64,000 nucleotides of DNA, taken from the NCBI GenBank assembly GCA_022360715.1, contig JAKSCG010000078.1, positions 62,001 through 126,000 of the forward strand, read 5' to 3'. The notes beneath the pieces are model-generated. The model saw only the letters and a list, made by a program, of their open reading frames with translations. It did not search any database and was not told where the DNA came from. Of this stretch, positions 33,396-41,548 are shown piece by piece. Source of the stretch: Halanaerobiales bacterium (GTDB taxonomy: Bacteria > Bacillota > Halanaerobiia > Halanaerobiales > DTU029). Each line of letters starts with the position of its first letter. The first letter of the stretch is position 1. A program made the position numbers and the translations under genes.

Positions 33396-33709
33396 AGAAT
33401 TCCTCCCCTTCCTGAGCAGCTCGCACTCAATAATTTATCCTTCAATTCCGGCAACAAAACTTCCAATCTGTCCATATTCACTACATAATAGGAATAGCCG
33501 TCATACTTCTGACATTTAATCAAACCGACCGATTTGAGGATCTTCAGGTGGTGAGATACATTAGGCTGTGAGATCCCCAACTCCTCCGCCAAACCACCGA
33601 CACAAAACTCCTTGCACCGGTTTTGTTTGGTCAGTAGCTTTAAGAGCCTCAAGCGGAGGGGATCACTCAATGCCTTAAAAACCTGGGCCAATTCCTCCAA
33701 ATTAGCCAT
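33392..33709 (-). CDS. ArsR/SmtB-family repressor
   Basis: A 105-residue winged-helix regulator: FKALSDPLRLRLLKLLTKQNRCKEFCVGGLAEELGISQPNVSHHLKILKSVGLI, with DNA-recognition helix in QPNVSHHL. A CKEFC pair near residue 32 sits where ArsR proteins often carry thiol metal ligands, and the C-terminus has another cysteine (SASCSGR). It heads the AKR-lar operon and has an AT-rich palindrome upstream. Nickel or thiol-reactive sensing is possible; the ligand is not known. Confidence 0.88.
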   Translation of the reverse strand: MANLEELAQVFKALSDPLRLRLLKLLTKQNRCKEFCVGGLAEELGISQPNVSHHLKILKSVGLIKCQKYDGYSYYVVNMDRLEVLLPELKDKLLSASCSGRGGIL

Positions 33710-33750
33710 TTGCTCTTTCCCCTGCCATCACCGTCTCCTCCTCATTATAA

Positions 33751-33768
33751 TATTTAAATATTTAAATA
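33751..33768. promoter_or_regulatory. AT-rich palindromic operator upstream of arsR-lar operon
   Basis: Two overlapping TATTTAAATA palindromes (33751-33760 and 33759-33768), 42 bases before the ArsR start, in the style of ArsR/SmtB operators. Confidence 0.5.
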
Positions 33769-33880
33769 CTTTTATATTGTAACACAACTCTGCCCTGATA
33801 ACCAGAGAAAAAATGAATAAAAGAATTAAGCGGATGTTACTAAACTTAAGATTTGATAAATTTCATTAGCTGCCCCTAAT

Positions 33881-35383
33881 TTATCTTATTACCTGGGCAC
33901 AAGTATAACCGACACCCATGGCTTCCGGTACACCACCATATGGAGTAGCCCAACCTGAAGATATATAGAGATGCTTCACCGGGGTATCAATCTTCATCGT
34001 TGTCCCGCTTGAATAATAACTTTTCCTGGAATCAATGCTCCATGAAGTGTGGGCACCACCCGTATTATGTGTGTACCTTTCATATGTAAGTGGTGTAGCC
34101 GCATCTGCATAATCAATATAATTAAATAAATTAGGTATAATTGCCTCTGTTCTTTTAATAAAGGTTTCCATAACACGTTGCTTTAAGGATGCATATTTCT
34201 CCTTATTTCCGCCTCCCCAGTTATCCATCCAACCATGAGGCGCTATCGCCTGAATCATTAGCGAGGATTTCCCATCCGGGGTAAGTTGTTCATTAATCAT
34301 CGAAGGAGAATAGATAACAAGTGGATATTTATCAAAAAAGTCTTCATCAAAAGGGTTTTCCGCATCTCCTTGCTTCAGTGTATTGAATAACATGATTGCG
34401 GCAACTTGCATATTTTTCCTAAGTATATCATTTGGTAAATTGAGTCCGAGATATGCAGTAAAGAAAGGCTTAGATACAGGAGCCTCTTTTATTCTGTTCA
34501 ACATCTCATTCGGGATCAGCGATTTATTATCCAGGAGCTTAAGAAAGGTTTTTTTATAATCGCCTGCCGAAAGCACATAATCTGCCCGGTAGGTCTGGTT
34601 CCCGACTTTAACACCTACGGCAGTGCCATTCTTTGTAATAATCTTATCTACATAAGCATTAAGTTTTAAATCTCCGCCGAGCTGTTTAAAATTGGCTGCC
34701 AATACATCCGCCCAGGATTGCAGGCCATCCTTAACTGTCCAAAAATCTGTAAACATTTCCATCATCCCTGCCAGCCCAATTGAGCTCATCTCGGGATAAC
34801 CTAATGTGGAAAGGAAATTGAAAATTCGTGTATCTTTTTTAAAAAATTGGCTAACGAACTCCAGTACCGTTACCGGACCATACTTGTTAAACAGTTTCAT
34901 AAACCTGCCTCCCTTAAGGAGGAATAATAATCCCAGAAATAATTTCTTGATGCCTTTGGCATATGTTGGTGAGGGAATTGATGAAATCGTTTTAAGTTCT
35001 TTTATAATAGGGTCCAGCACAGCAAAATACGAGTTAATATTTTCTTTTTGATCAGAATAAGATGAATAGAGTAGTTGTTTCATATCACCCCAACTATCAA
35101 TAGTCGAATCAAACTCATCCGAAACAAACCGGAATGGTTCCTTTTTGACAAAATTGATTTTATCGTAAACACCTATTTTCTTCATAACATGAAAAACCTG
35201 AGAACTTGATTCAAATGACAAGGTACCGCTTTCAAAATAATATCCCCGGCGGCTAAATCCGGCAATATATCCTCCCGGAGTTGAATGCGCTTCAAATAGT
35301 GTTACTTGATGGCCTTTTTTTGCCAGTAGATTCCCGGCAGTCAACCCACCAATACCGGCGCCAATGATAACTATTTTTTTCAT
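33881..35383 (-). CDS. CrtI/retinol-saturase-like FAD-dependent oxidoreductase
   Basis: A 500-residue FAD oxidoreductase. The dinucleotide fold is at the extreme N-terminus (IVIIGAGIGGLTAGNLLAKKGHQVTLFE), followed by PGGYIAGFSRRGYYFESGT; the C-terminal PVKHLYISSGWATPYGGVPEAMGVGY is the conserved FAD-binding end of phytoene-desaturase-like enzymes. Relatives act on polyisoprenoids or fatty acids, but many are uncharacterised. It is 46 bp downstream of a TetR gene, which probably controls it. Composition is AT-rich compared with the purine cluster. Confidence 0.85.
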   Translation of the reverse strand: MKKIVIIGAGIGGLTAGNLLAKKGHQVTLFEAHSTPGGYIAGFSRRGYYFESGTLSFESSSQVFHVMKKIGVYDKINFVKKEPFRFVSDEFDSTIDSWGDMKQLLYSSYSDQKENINSYFAVLDPIIKELKTISSIPSPTYAKGIKKLFLGLLFLLKGGRFMKLFNKYGPVTVLEFVSQFFKKDTRIFNFLSTLGYPEMSSIGLAGMMEMFTDFWTVKDGLQSWADVLAANFKQLGGDLKLNAYVDKIITKNGTAVGVKVGNQTYRADYVLSAGDYKKTFLKLLDNKSLIPNEMLNRIKEAPVSKPFFTAYLGLNLPNDILRKNMQVAAIMLFNTLKQGDAENPFDEDFFDKYPLVIYSPSMINEQLTPDGKSSLMIQAIAPHGWMDNWGGGNKEKYASLKQRVMETFIKRTEAIIPNLFNYIDYADAATPLTYERYTHNTGGAHTSWSIDSRKSYYSSGTTMKIDTPVKHLYISSGWATPYGGVPEAMGVGYTCAQVIR

Positions 35384-35429
35384 TTGGTAATCACTCCTTT
35401 GCTAATGATAATAACTTCTTTGTTTTGAA

Positions 35430-36041
35430 CTACCCTCTGTTGCGTAATACGTCAGTAAATGTCGCAGGAGTAATTTTCTTTACTATATCTTTGTCCTGGA
35501 ATAAACAGAGTGTATAACCCTGAAACAGGGCTAAATATGTAGTGGACAAAATAACCGGATCACCCGGCACTGCATCGCCGGCTTTCTGGGCGGTGCGGAT
35601 GAGTGGCGGAAGTAAATCAAAATGTGCTCCACCTTCCGTCATATATTCCATTAATCCCGGTATTCCTTTTCCCTGGGTAGTGGCTTGCACCATGATCAGA
35701 AAATAAAGCGAAGATTCGTTGGTAAATGAAATCTTAAAAAGAATCTCCGAAAGTTTCTCAATTTTCTGCCACGCAGTTCCGGAAATATTTAAAGCCTCAG
35801 TCCAGGCGTTTTTAGATATTTCAAGGGCCGATTCCACCAGATGAAAGAATATTTTTTCTTTGGAAGGAAAATAATGATATACCAGACCTTTACTTAGTCC
35901 TGAAACTTGCATAATATGTTTCATGGTAGCACCATAGTAACCGTATTCAGCAAATACTTCTAAGGCTGCTCCGGTTATTTTGGCTATAGCCTTGGTACGC
36001 ATTTGCTGATTCTGTTCTTGCCCACGCGGAGACATGTTCAT
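35430..36041 (-). CDS. TetR/AcrR-family regulator
   Basis: A 203-residue TetR-type repressor. The N-terminal HTH covers TKAIAKITGAALEVFAEYGYYGATMKHIMQVSGLSKGLVYHYFPSKEKIFFHLVE (residues ~16-70); the rest is the usual helical ligand domain. AAAGGA precedes the ATG; a second ATG two codons on is equally usable. A 16-base inverted repeat lies just upstream. It likely represses itself and the CrtI-like oxidoreductase behind it. Ligand unknown, probably a hydrophobic compound. Confidence 0.88.
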   Translation of the reverse strand: MNMSPRGQEQNQQMRTKAIAKITGAALEVFAEYGYYGATMKHIMQVSGLSKGLVYHYFPSKEKIFFHLVESALEISKNAWTEALNISGTAWQKIEKLSEILFKISFTNESSLYFLIMVQATTQGKGIPGLMEYMTEGGAHFDLLPPLIRTAQKAGDAVPGDPVILSTTYLALFQGYTLCLFQDKDIVKKITPATFTDVLRNRG

Positions 36042-36059
36042 TCACTTCCTTTCAATTGG

Positions 36060-36075
36060 TTGAACGGTTAGTCAA
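36060..36075. promoter_or_regulatory. Candidate TetR operator
   Basis: TTGAACGGTTAGTCAA: TTGA and TCAA ends with a near-symmetric centre, typical of TetR-family operators, 19 bases before the regulator start. Confidence 0.5.
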
Positions 36076-36227
36076 TGATAGTTTATAACGTAATTACTTA
36101 TTTGTCAAGCCTTTTTTATTGCGGCCTATGTCAAGTAACCTCATCATATTACTTATTGAAGTAGGATAAAAATGCTTTGACGGTCTATAGTCAAGCATGA
36201 TATAATTATCACAATCTGTCAATTATT

Positions 36228-36425
36228 TCACTTTATCGGAATTAATGATTCTATAAATAAGTTAATGTTTTCTCTAATCTTGCCTACACTTTCATAAAAG
36301 ACATTATATATTATACTTTGTTTTAACCATTTCCATAGTCCCTCAATTAAGTTCAAGTTTGGACTATAGGTAAAAATATAAGTTCAAGATGGTTTTTATT
36401 TTTTTCTAAAAAAGGTTGAATTAAT
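36228..36425 (-). pseudogene. IS630-type transposase remnant (C-terminal)
   Basis: The minus strand encodes FLEKNKNHLELIFLP in one frame and, after a -1 shift at about 36378, YSPNLNLIEGLWKWLKQ and about 30 further residues to a stop at 36228. YSPxLNxIExxW is the C-terminal DDE-glutamate block of IS630-family transposases. The N-terminal two-thirds is absent. It is non-functional. Confidence 0.8.
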
Positions 36426-36802
36426 TTTGCGTCATATTTATTACTTTCAGTACAAAAGATTTCTCCTGTTTCATAATTCCACCAAAAAGGTGACCAAATA
36501 TGTACTCGGCTTTTGAGGAATTCTCAGATTCTTGATGCAATCTCTTTACACCAGGCATCTTTCTAGCTTCCTTGGATTGGTTAACGCCGTCACCTACAAG
36601 AACGGTCATATCATCCTCTTTATAGACAGGAAAAATATCACGTACACTGTTCATCCATTGGTTAAGTATATCTTCTAGACCCCAAGCTTTAGATCTAACG
36701 GATCATTAAGCCAACTATAAGTACCACAAACCAATTAAAAGTAACTTCTCTATTAAAACATTTACGAAACGCTGTAAGAACTTGATCTAGTAATTTCCAC
36801 AT
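36421..36802 (-). pseudogene. DDE transposase remnant (IS701/ISNCY-like), internally deleted
   Basis: Two pieces of one transposase: MWKLLDQVLTAFRKCF and NWFVVLIVGLMIR ending in a stop (near 36693), then in another frame SKAWGLEDILNQW and MTVLVGDGVNQSKEARKMPGVK, with QESENSSKAEYIFGHLFGGI to 36421. GDGV is probably the first catalytic aspartate region. Frame breaks and deletion leave no intact gene. It abuts the IS630 remnant, so two elements were nested or recombined here. Confidence 0.72.
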
Positions 36803-36846
36803 AATTTTTTATGGTCAAATCAGGGAGAGTATGCTAAACTATATAA

Positions 36847-36928
36847 GATAACTCTCCACTGATGACGTATCTCCTTTTTAGTTTCAGCGCTTTAAAGGAT
36901 ACCGCAAAATCAGGTTGGAGTGTTATCT
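36847..36928. repeat. Inverted repeat with T-tract near the island's left side
   Basis: AGATAACTCTCCA (36847) and TGGAGTGTTATCT (to 36928) are complementary with one mismatch, about 55 bases apart, with T7 after the right arm on the plus strand. It could be element ends or an unusual terminator; the interval 36803-37215 otherwise holds only a small ORF. Confidence 0.4.
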
Positions 36929-36985
36929 TTTTTTAAATTTATTAGAGAACTTTTGATATAAGAAACATCATAAATTTCTTATAGG

Positions 36986-37099
36986 ATGTCGTATCAATAT
37001 AAAGTTTATGACACCCTAAAAAGCTATAAAAATTACAGCATTAAACAAGATGTATATTGTAGTAGCAGTATTTTGCTTGTCCATTATTGCAAGGGCTGA
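36986..37099 (+). CDS. Small ORF, candidate precursor peptide (37 aa)
   Basis: A 37-residue plus-strand ORF 116 bp before the ABC exporter of a radical SAM locus. It is Lys/Tyr-rich in the first two-thirds and ends in VYCSSSILLVHYCKG with two cysteines, which could be a leader-core layout for a modified peptide. The ribosome site is weak (TAGG adjoining the ATG) and there is no homologue I recognise. It may be chance. Confidence 0.25.
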   Translation: MSYQYKVYDTLKSYKNYSIKQDVYCSSSILLVHYCKG

Positions 37100-37215
37100 G
37101 ATATAGAAAGGTCTGCTTAACCATATGGGGGAGGTAAGCAATAAACTGAAATCTAATCAGAAAGTACTCAATTATTAAATAATATGGTGCTATATAAAAA
37201 AAGAAGGGACAAAGG

Positions 37216-38775
37216 ATGAATAAATATTTATTAAAAATAAAGTGGCACATAATAATTAGTTTGTTAATATATACTTTGGAGACAATCGTAACATCTATAA
37301 TACTACTTCTACCCGGTTATTTAGTTGATCACTATATAGAAGGTATTTCGTCTATTTACTATATGGTTATGGTGTATTTCATTTCTTTTAATGTCTATTT
37401 GTTAATATGTTTCTTTTCAAACAGGCTTTCAGATTATAGGCGAGTAAAATTTGAAAAGTATATTAAGAAAGATTTTTTTAACGCCATTATTGAGAAAAAT
37501 TATTATGAATTTGGTAAATACGACATAGGAGAATATCTGTCAATGCAGGCAAACGATATTACAATGATGTGTCAAAATTATTTGAGTCCACTATTATCAG
37601 TTTACCGCTCGTTAATTATGGTCATTGTATATGGTGTTTCTTTAGTTATATTTGTTGACGCTTCTATTGCATTAGCTATTCTATTAGGGTCTCTCATGGC
37701 AGTGTGTGTACCTAGGTTAACCGCAAAAGAATTATCAAAAAGAAATAGCAACTATCTTAAGAACATAGGGAAATACACATCAAGTATTAAGAGATATTTT
37801 GAATCACGTGACATATTGGACAAAAGAAGTATTAAGCGAATAGAAAGCATTCATGAAAAGGAACTCGATTCAGTATTAGCAGATAATATGTATTTTCGCA
37901 AGCTAAACAGTTTCGCAATGGTTCTAAATGGTGGTGCAGTTGAATTTATTTCAGTTGTGACGTTTATTTTAGTTGCGATTTTACTCTATTCAGGAGAAAT
38001 AACAATTGGTATGGCTACTGCAGCTTTTATATATAGTACCAAGTTTATGGACCCTATTCATGAGTTAAACATAAATATTGGTAGAATTAAATCGATAAAA
38101 GGAATTATCAAAAAACTAATGACTATTATGCAAGAAAAGAATAATGATCCATTAAGATGTCCCAGTAATATAAAGAAAATAGACATACGAAATGTAACAA
38201 AAAAATTCAAGGAGCTTGAAATTGCCATTCCAAATATGCAATTTATTTATCCCAATAAGTATCTAATAATTGGTGATAATGGAGCTGGTAAAAGTGTTTT
38301 GCTACGAATGTTAATGGGATTTTATAAGTCTGATAGTGGAGACATATTATATGATGGATTAACGGATAATAACATCGATCGATTAAATGCTTATGTTCCC
38401 CAACATCCTGTTATATTTGAAGCAAGCTATTATGATAATATTACATTATACGGAACTTATGATGACCAAAATTTAATGCTATACGAGTCATATTTTCCAT
38501 TGGATTTAATTGAGCGTGTTAAAAGTAACATTATGAGTAAAAATTTAAGTGGTGGAGAAAAACAAGTCATTGGATTACTAAGAGCATTATGCAGCAAAAA
38601 ACCCGTTCTTTTACTTGATGAACCATTTTCTGCTATGAACAACAAAGCAATAATAAAATTTTTATCATATATGGATCAAATCAATTGTATGATGATAGTT
38701 ATTGCACATAATATCAATGATTATTCTTGCTTTAAAAGCGTACATACTATTGAGAGGTTAAATAAAAAAGAATAG
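37216..38775 (+). CDS. ABC exporter, fused membrane and ATPase domains
   Basis: A 519-residue half-transporter. Residues ~1-290 contain about six membrane helices of the exporter type; the ATPase domain follows with Walker A GDNGAGKSVLLR, signature LSGGEKQV, Walker B PVLLLDEPF and H-loop IVIAHN. There is no C39 peptidase domain at the N-terminus, so any leader would be removed elsewhere. GAAGG precedes the ATG. It is followed 12 bp later by a radical SAM/SPASM gene, which suggests export of a modified peptide. It is intact although its downstream partners are broken. Strongly AT-rich codon usage. Confidence 0.88.
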   Translation: MNKYLLKIKWHIIISLLIYTLETIVTSIILLLPGYLVDHYIEGISSIYYMVMVYFISFNVYLLICFFSNRLSDYRRVKFEKYIKKDFFNAIIEKNYYEFGKYDIGEYLSMQANDITMMCQNYLSPLLSVYRSLIMVIVYGVSLVIFVDASIALAILLGSLMAVCVPRLTAKELSKRNSNYLKNIGKYTSSIKRYFESRDILDKRSIKRIESIHEKELDSVLADNMYFRKLNSFAMVLNGGAVEFISVVTFILVAILLYSGEITIGMATAAFIYSTKFMDPIHELNINIGRIKSIKGIIKKLMTIMQEKNNDPLRCPSNIKKIDIRNVTKKFKELEIAIPNMQFIYPNKYLIIGDNGAGKSVLLRMLMGFYKSDSGDILYDGLTDNNIDRLNAYVPQHPVIFEASYYDNITLYGTYDDQNLMLYESYFPLDLIERVKSNIMSKNLSGGEKQVIGLLRALCSKKPVLLLDEPFSAMNNKAIIKFLSYMDQINCMMIVIAHNINDYSCFKSVHTIERLNKKE

Positions 38776-38787
38776 AAAGGTGATAAG

Positions 38788-39816
38788 ATGTTGAGTCTAT
38801 CTTACATTGAAAATAAATATAAAGAAAATAAGATATTACATACAATTACAATTGAGTTACTTAATCATTGTAATTGGAATTGTATGCATTGTTATCTTGA
38901 TAGAGATAAAATAGTTATGCAAAACATAAAATTTTTGAACTTATTGATGAGTCTAGGAATTTAGGAGCATTTGAAGTAAAATTATCAGGTGGTGAAATCA
39001 CAACAAGAGACGATTTAGCAGAAATAGTTGAGTATGCTAGAAAAAAATATTTAAATGTTGTTTTGATTACAAATATGTCTAGATTAAGTGATGATTTATA
39101 TAATTGCATTAATAAATATGGTGTTAGTAGAATAGAGGTTACACTATTTTCATTGAATGAAGATATACATGATAAATTTGTTGGTGTTAAAGGAGCTCTT
39201 AATAAAACACTACAAAATATTAGTATGCTTAAGTCTTTAGGTGTGGATATTCTAATAAAAATTTGGGTGATTAAAAGTAATATAAATGAGCTTGATGAAA
39301 TGATAGATTATTTTCAAACGGAAAGGGTATGGTTTTAATATACATACACAAATTTATAAAGATATACATGGAAGTTTTAAATTACCATCGGTACTGCAAT
39401 TAACAAATAAAGAGTATGCTAAAGCATTATATTTAAGTGATAAGAGTCTACGAAGGGCTTTCCCCCTTAATAACATGGAAGGTAACATGCTTTGTGAGGA
39501 ATTTCTAAATTCATTCTATATTACATCTAATGGAAATGTTATACCTTGTGCTAAGTTTAGGAAAGCTATTGATAATATTTATAATAATAGTTTATCACAT
39601 ATTTGGAATACTTCTGAAAGATGGCATTGTATACAAAAGTATTCCTGGGCTGATGCAAAGGATTGCAAAGGATGCATAGACAAACCGTATTGTGTTAGAT
39701 GTGGAGCTATGTCTTTCATCGAAGGGCTAGATTCTTTAGATAACTGCAATGAAACATGTAAATTAGCAAAGATTAGACATTTAAAATATTGTGTAGGAGA
39801 TGAAAGTAATGAGTAA
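38788..39816 (+). pseudogene. Radical SAM/SPASM peptide-modifying enzyme, two frameshifts
   Basis: Three frames together encode one radical SAM/SPASM protein. Part one (from the ATG at 38788, GAAAGGTG upstream) contains CNWNCMHC, the CxxxCxxC [4Fe-4S] motif. A single-base loss near 38918 shifts to the frame reading KHKIFELIDESRNLG and LSGGEITTRDDL. A second shift near 39325 leads to GYGFNIHTQIYKDIHG and a C-terminal SPASM-type domain with CAKFR, CKGCIDKPYCVRC and CNETC cysteines. Such enzymes install thioether or carbon-carbon links in peptides. Two independent lesions plus a truncated next gene favour real decay over sequencing error. Confidence 0.82.
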
Positions 39817-39920
39817 ATTAACATTATCCAATCATATTTCATGGCAGATGATACCGAAAGAGAATTTTGCATTTGTATATAATATTAGGACATGCAAATA
39901 CTATAGGCTCAATGTGGCAC
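39809..39920 (+). pseudogene. PqqD-like (RRE) protein, truncated
   Basis: The frame begins MSKLTLSNHISWQMIPKEN, then FAFVYNIRTCKYYRLN, which fits the start of PqqD-type precursor-recognition domains (the GKYYRLN strand). It overlaps the end of the radical SAM gene by 8 bp. After YYRLN at about 39920 the sequence becomes the antisense of the next gene, so the last half is missing, probably removed by recombination. Supports a RiPP-type pathway. Confidence 0.62.
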
Positions 39921-39929
39921 GGAAGCACC

Positions 39930-40196
39930 TTAATTTTTCCATCGCTCTAATTTTGGGATCCCACGAGTGGCCAGCCAGGCAAAAATTCCGTTAATTCCAT
40001 CTTTTTTCATTTCTCGAATGCAATACTCTTGCATTTTTTTAGCATTGTCAACTTCCGGCGGAGTTAAAAATTCCCCATTTTCGTAACACATGGAACAATA
40101 CTTCGTACTGATCGAACCATCTTTTTCTGTGCCACCGCCTTTTTTATCATTTTTCATTGGAAAACCACAACTCTGACAAAACTTATATTCTTCCAT
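39930..40196 (-). CDS. Small zinc-ribbon protein
   Basis: An 88-residue protein with a four-cysteine ribbon: CQSCGFPM (residues 7-14) and KYCSMCYENGEF (residues ~32-43), matching the putative zinc-ribbon family found alone or beside methyltransferases and transcription regulators. The C-terminus (AWLATRGIPKLERW) is typical of it. Function unknown; perhaps a transcription or protein-interaction factor. GGAGG precedes the ATG. Its 3' end touches the break in the PqqD-like gene. Confidence 0.82.
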   Translation of the reverse strand: MEEYKFCQSCGFPMKNDKKGGGTEKDGSISTKYCSMCYENGEFLTPPEVDNAKKMQEYCIREMKKDGINGIFAWLATRGIPKLERWKN

Positions 40197-40318
40197 AATT
40201 TAATTCCCTCCTGATTTAAAGTATATTATATTTTTAAAATACCTATTTGGGGATGTTTAATTTCCATATTGAGACCTCTTCCGTATCGTTTTATTATAAA
40301 CTACTAATTAATAAGAAC

Positions 40319-40470
40319 TATCCGCTCGTCAGAACAAGGGGCATAGCTTGTTCGTTCTGTCGTCTAACGTTTGCGGTGACCCGAAGTTGGCGACCATCGG
40401 AGCCAATTTGGGTGAAGCATCGAAGGAGCGGACCCGGGTAATCGCTGTTGTGCGGTGAAGCGAGCTATTT
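40319..40470. other. GC-rich patch with hairpin potential, origin unknown
   Basis: About 150 bases of markedly higher GC inside very AT-rich DNA. It contains a perfect hairpin (GAACAAG - 8 bases - CTTGTTC) and a run of GC-rich short blocks (GTCTAACGTTTGCGG, GGAGCGGACCCGGG). No convincing protein is encoded. It may be a dispersed repeat, a structured RNA or a recombination-site remnant. The gap 40197-40473 holds nothing else. Confidence 0.45.
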
Positions 40471-40473
40471 ATT

Positions 40474-41244
40474 TCATCTTCTTTTTATTACCAAAGTTGT
40501 ACATACTACTTTATCTTCAAGCACTTCATTTTCTTCTTCTTGTTTTTGTATATAATTCTCGAATAAGTCTTTTTTATCTGGGTGTTTATCAATTAACTCC
40601 ATACATCGCTTTCTCAAATTATCAAAAATATAGTCATCAGAGTCTTTAATTCTATCACTTTGCATGATATCATCTTCGATTAAATTCATTCCCGCTGCAT
40701 TTATCTGATGAAGAAGTTCTTGCTTTGTTAACATCAATGGATGAATATAATCGCTATTATCTTCTATGTACCCATCGTCAATTATAATTATTCCTGAATT
40801 ATTGAGGTGTTTAGATAATGTTGACAATGTTGAATAATAATTTCCAAAAACAGGTCCTATGGCACCAAGAATAATAATGTCATATGTTTTTAAATCTTTT
40901 ATTTTTTCTCTGATATCGCCTATTTCAAATTTACAAAAATGTTCTACATCATATTCAATTGCTTTCTCTTGAGCATACGAAATAAATTCAGGTATTGCAT
41001 CAATGCCATAACATTTACAGCTGAATTGATGAGCGACTTTTATGGAAACTGCTCCTTTTCCACAACCTAAATCAAGAACTTCCAAATTGTCATATCTATT
41101 GAAATGCTTGCCTATCAGTTTAATTATAGCCTCTGGATCTGAGCCTATTTCCCAAATATCTTGTAATATATAAGGTAAGAATGGGAATAAATCTTTATTA
41201 GAACCATCCATTGCGATTACAACGCTTTCTTCGACAGATTTCAT
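40474..41244 (-). CDS. Class I SAM-dependent methyltransferase
   Basis: A 256-residue Rossmann methyltransferase. Motif I is LEVLDLGCGKGAVSIKVA near residue 55, followed by YGIDAIPEFI, FEIGDIRE (acidic SAM contact) and YDIIILGAIG (motif IV region). N- and C-terminal extensions are long and charged, and the substrate is unknown. It lies in the accessory island beside toxin-antitoxin remnants and is AT-rich, likely acquired. Confidence 0.85.
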   Translation of the reverse strand: MKSVEESVVIAMDGSNKDLFPFLPYILQDIWEIGSDPEAIIKLIGKHFNRYDNLEVLDLGCGKGAVSIKVAHQFSCKCYGIDAIPEFISYAQEKAIEYDVEHFCKFEIGDIREKIKDLKTYDIIILGAIGPVFGNYYSTLSTLSKHLNNSGIIIIDDGYIEDNSDYIHPLMLTKQELLHQINAAGMNLIEDDIMQSDRIKDSDDYIFDNLRKRCMELIDKHPDKKDLFENYIQKQEEENEVLEDKVVCTTLVIKRR

Positions 41245-41287
41245 TTACTCTTTCTCCTTTCTTGGCTCGCTCTTTCGCACAACAAAA

Positions 41288-41353
41288 TATTAATGTAATA
41301 ATTTCTTCTGTCGCATCTAGCATATGGTGCAGTCTTAATAGATCATGTTTCAT
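41288..41353 (-). pseudogene. HepT-like HEPN toxin remnant (N-terminus)
   Basis: MKHDLLRLHHMLDATEEIITLI resembles the opening of HepT/DUF86 HEPN proteins (…YLxHILEAIEEI). It starts inside the end of the MNT remnant, as in intact mntA-hepT pairs, but about 22 codons later the similarity stops at 41288 and the frame runs into the methyltransferase start. Short, so moderate confidence. Confidence 0.5.
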
Positions 41354-41489
41354 TATAGAGCACCTCTGCTTCCTTGAGCACATCATTTCTTAAAGCTGAT
41401 CCAAATAAAGATAATTTCGTGATATGATGTCTGAGACAATATTCTTTTATTTTTTTCATTGACACCTTTTTGTTATCAATTAATCGCAT
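41343..41489 (-). pseudogene. MntA-type nucleotidyltransferase remnant
   Basis: A 48-residue frame with CACGGAGG upstream. KIKEYCLRHHITKLSLFGSALRNDV matches the N-terminus of minimal nucleotidyltransferases (helix, then F-GSALR-D). The sequence stops before the DxD catalytic pair. With the HepT remnant it marks a deleted antitoxin/toxin module. Confidence 0.6.
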
Positions 41490-41527
41490 GCTATGCCTCC
41501 GTGAATTTTTATTTTCTCAAAATCTTC

Positions 41528-41548
41528 GATTTAGTGGGAGAGGTTCAC
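41528..41548 (+). repeat. Dispersed GATTTAGTGGGAGAGG repeat, copy D
   Basis: GATTTAGTGGGAGAGGTTCAC at the end of the flavin-reductase-like gene. The surrounding ~60 bases (41489-41549) are duplicated at 42379-42440 in the same orientation, with CCTCCGTGAAT at the left end. Confidence 0.65.

Noticed and set aside
36847-36928. Inverted repeat as the ends of a complete insertion sequence
   Set aside because: Only ~55 bases lie between the arms and neither borders an intact transposase.
40247-40441. A 64-residue ORF across the GC-rich patch
   Set aside because: The frame has no ribosome site and its composition follows the patch; no domain is recognisable.
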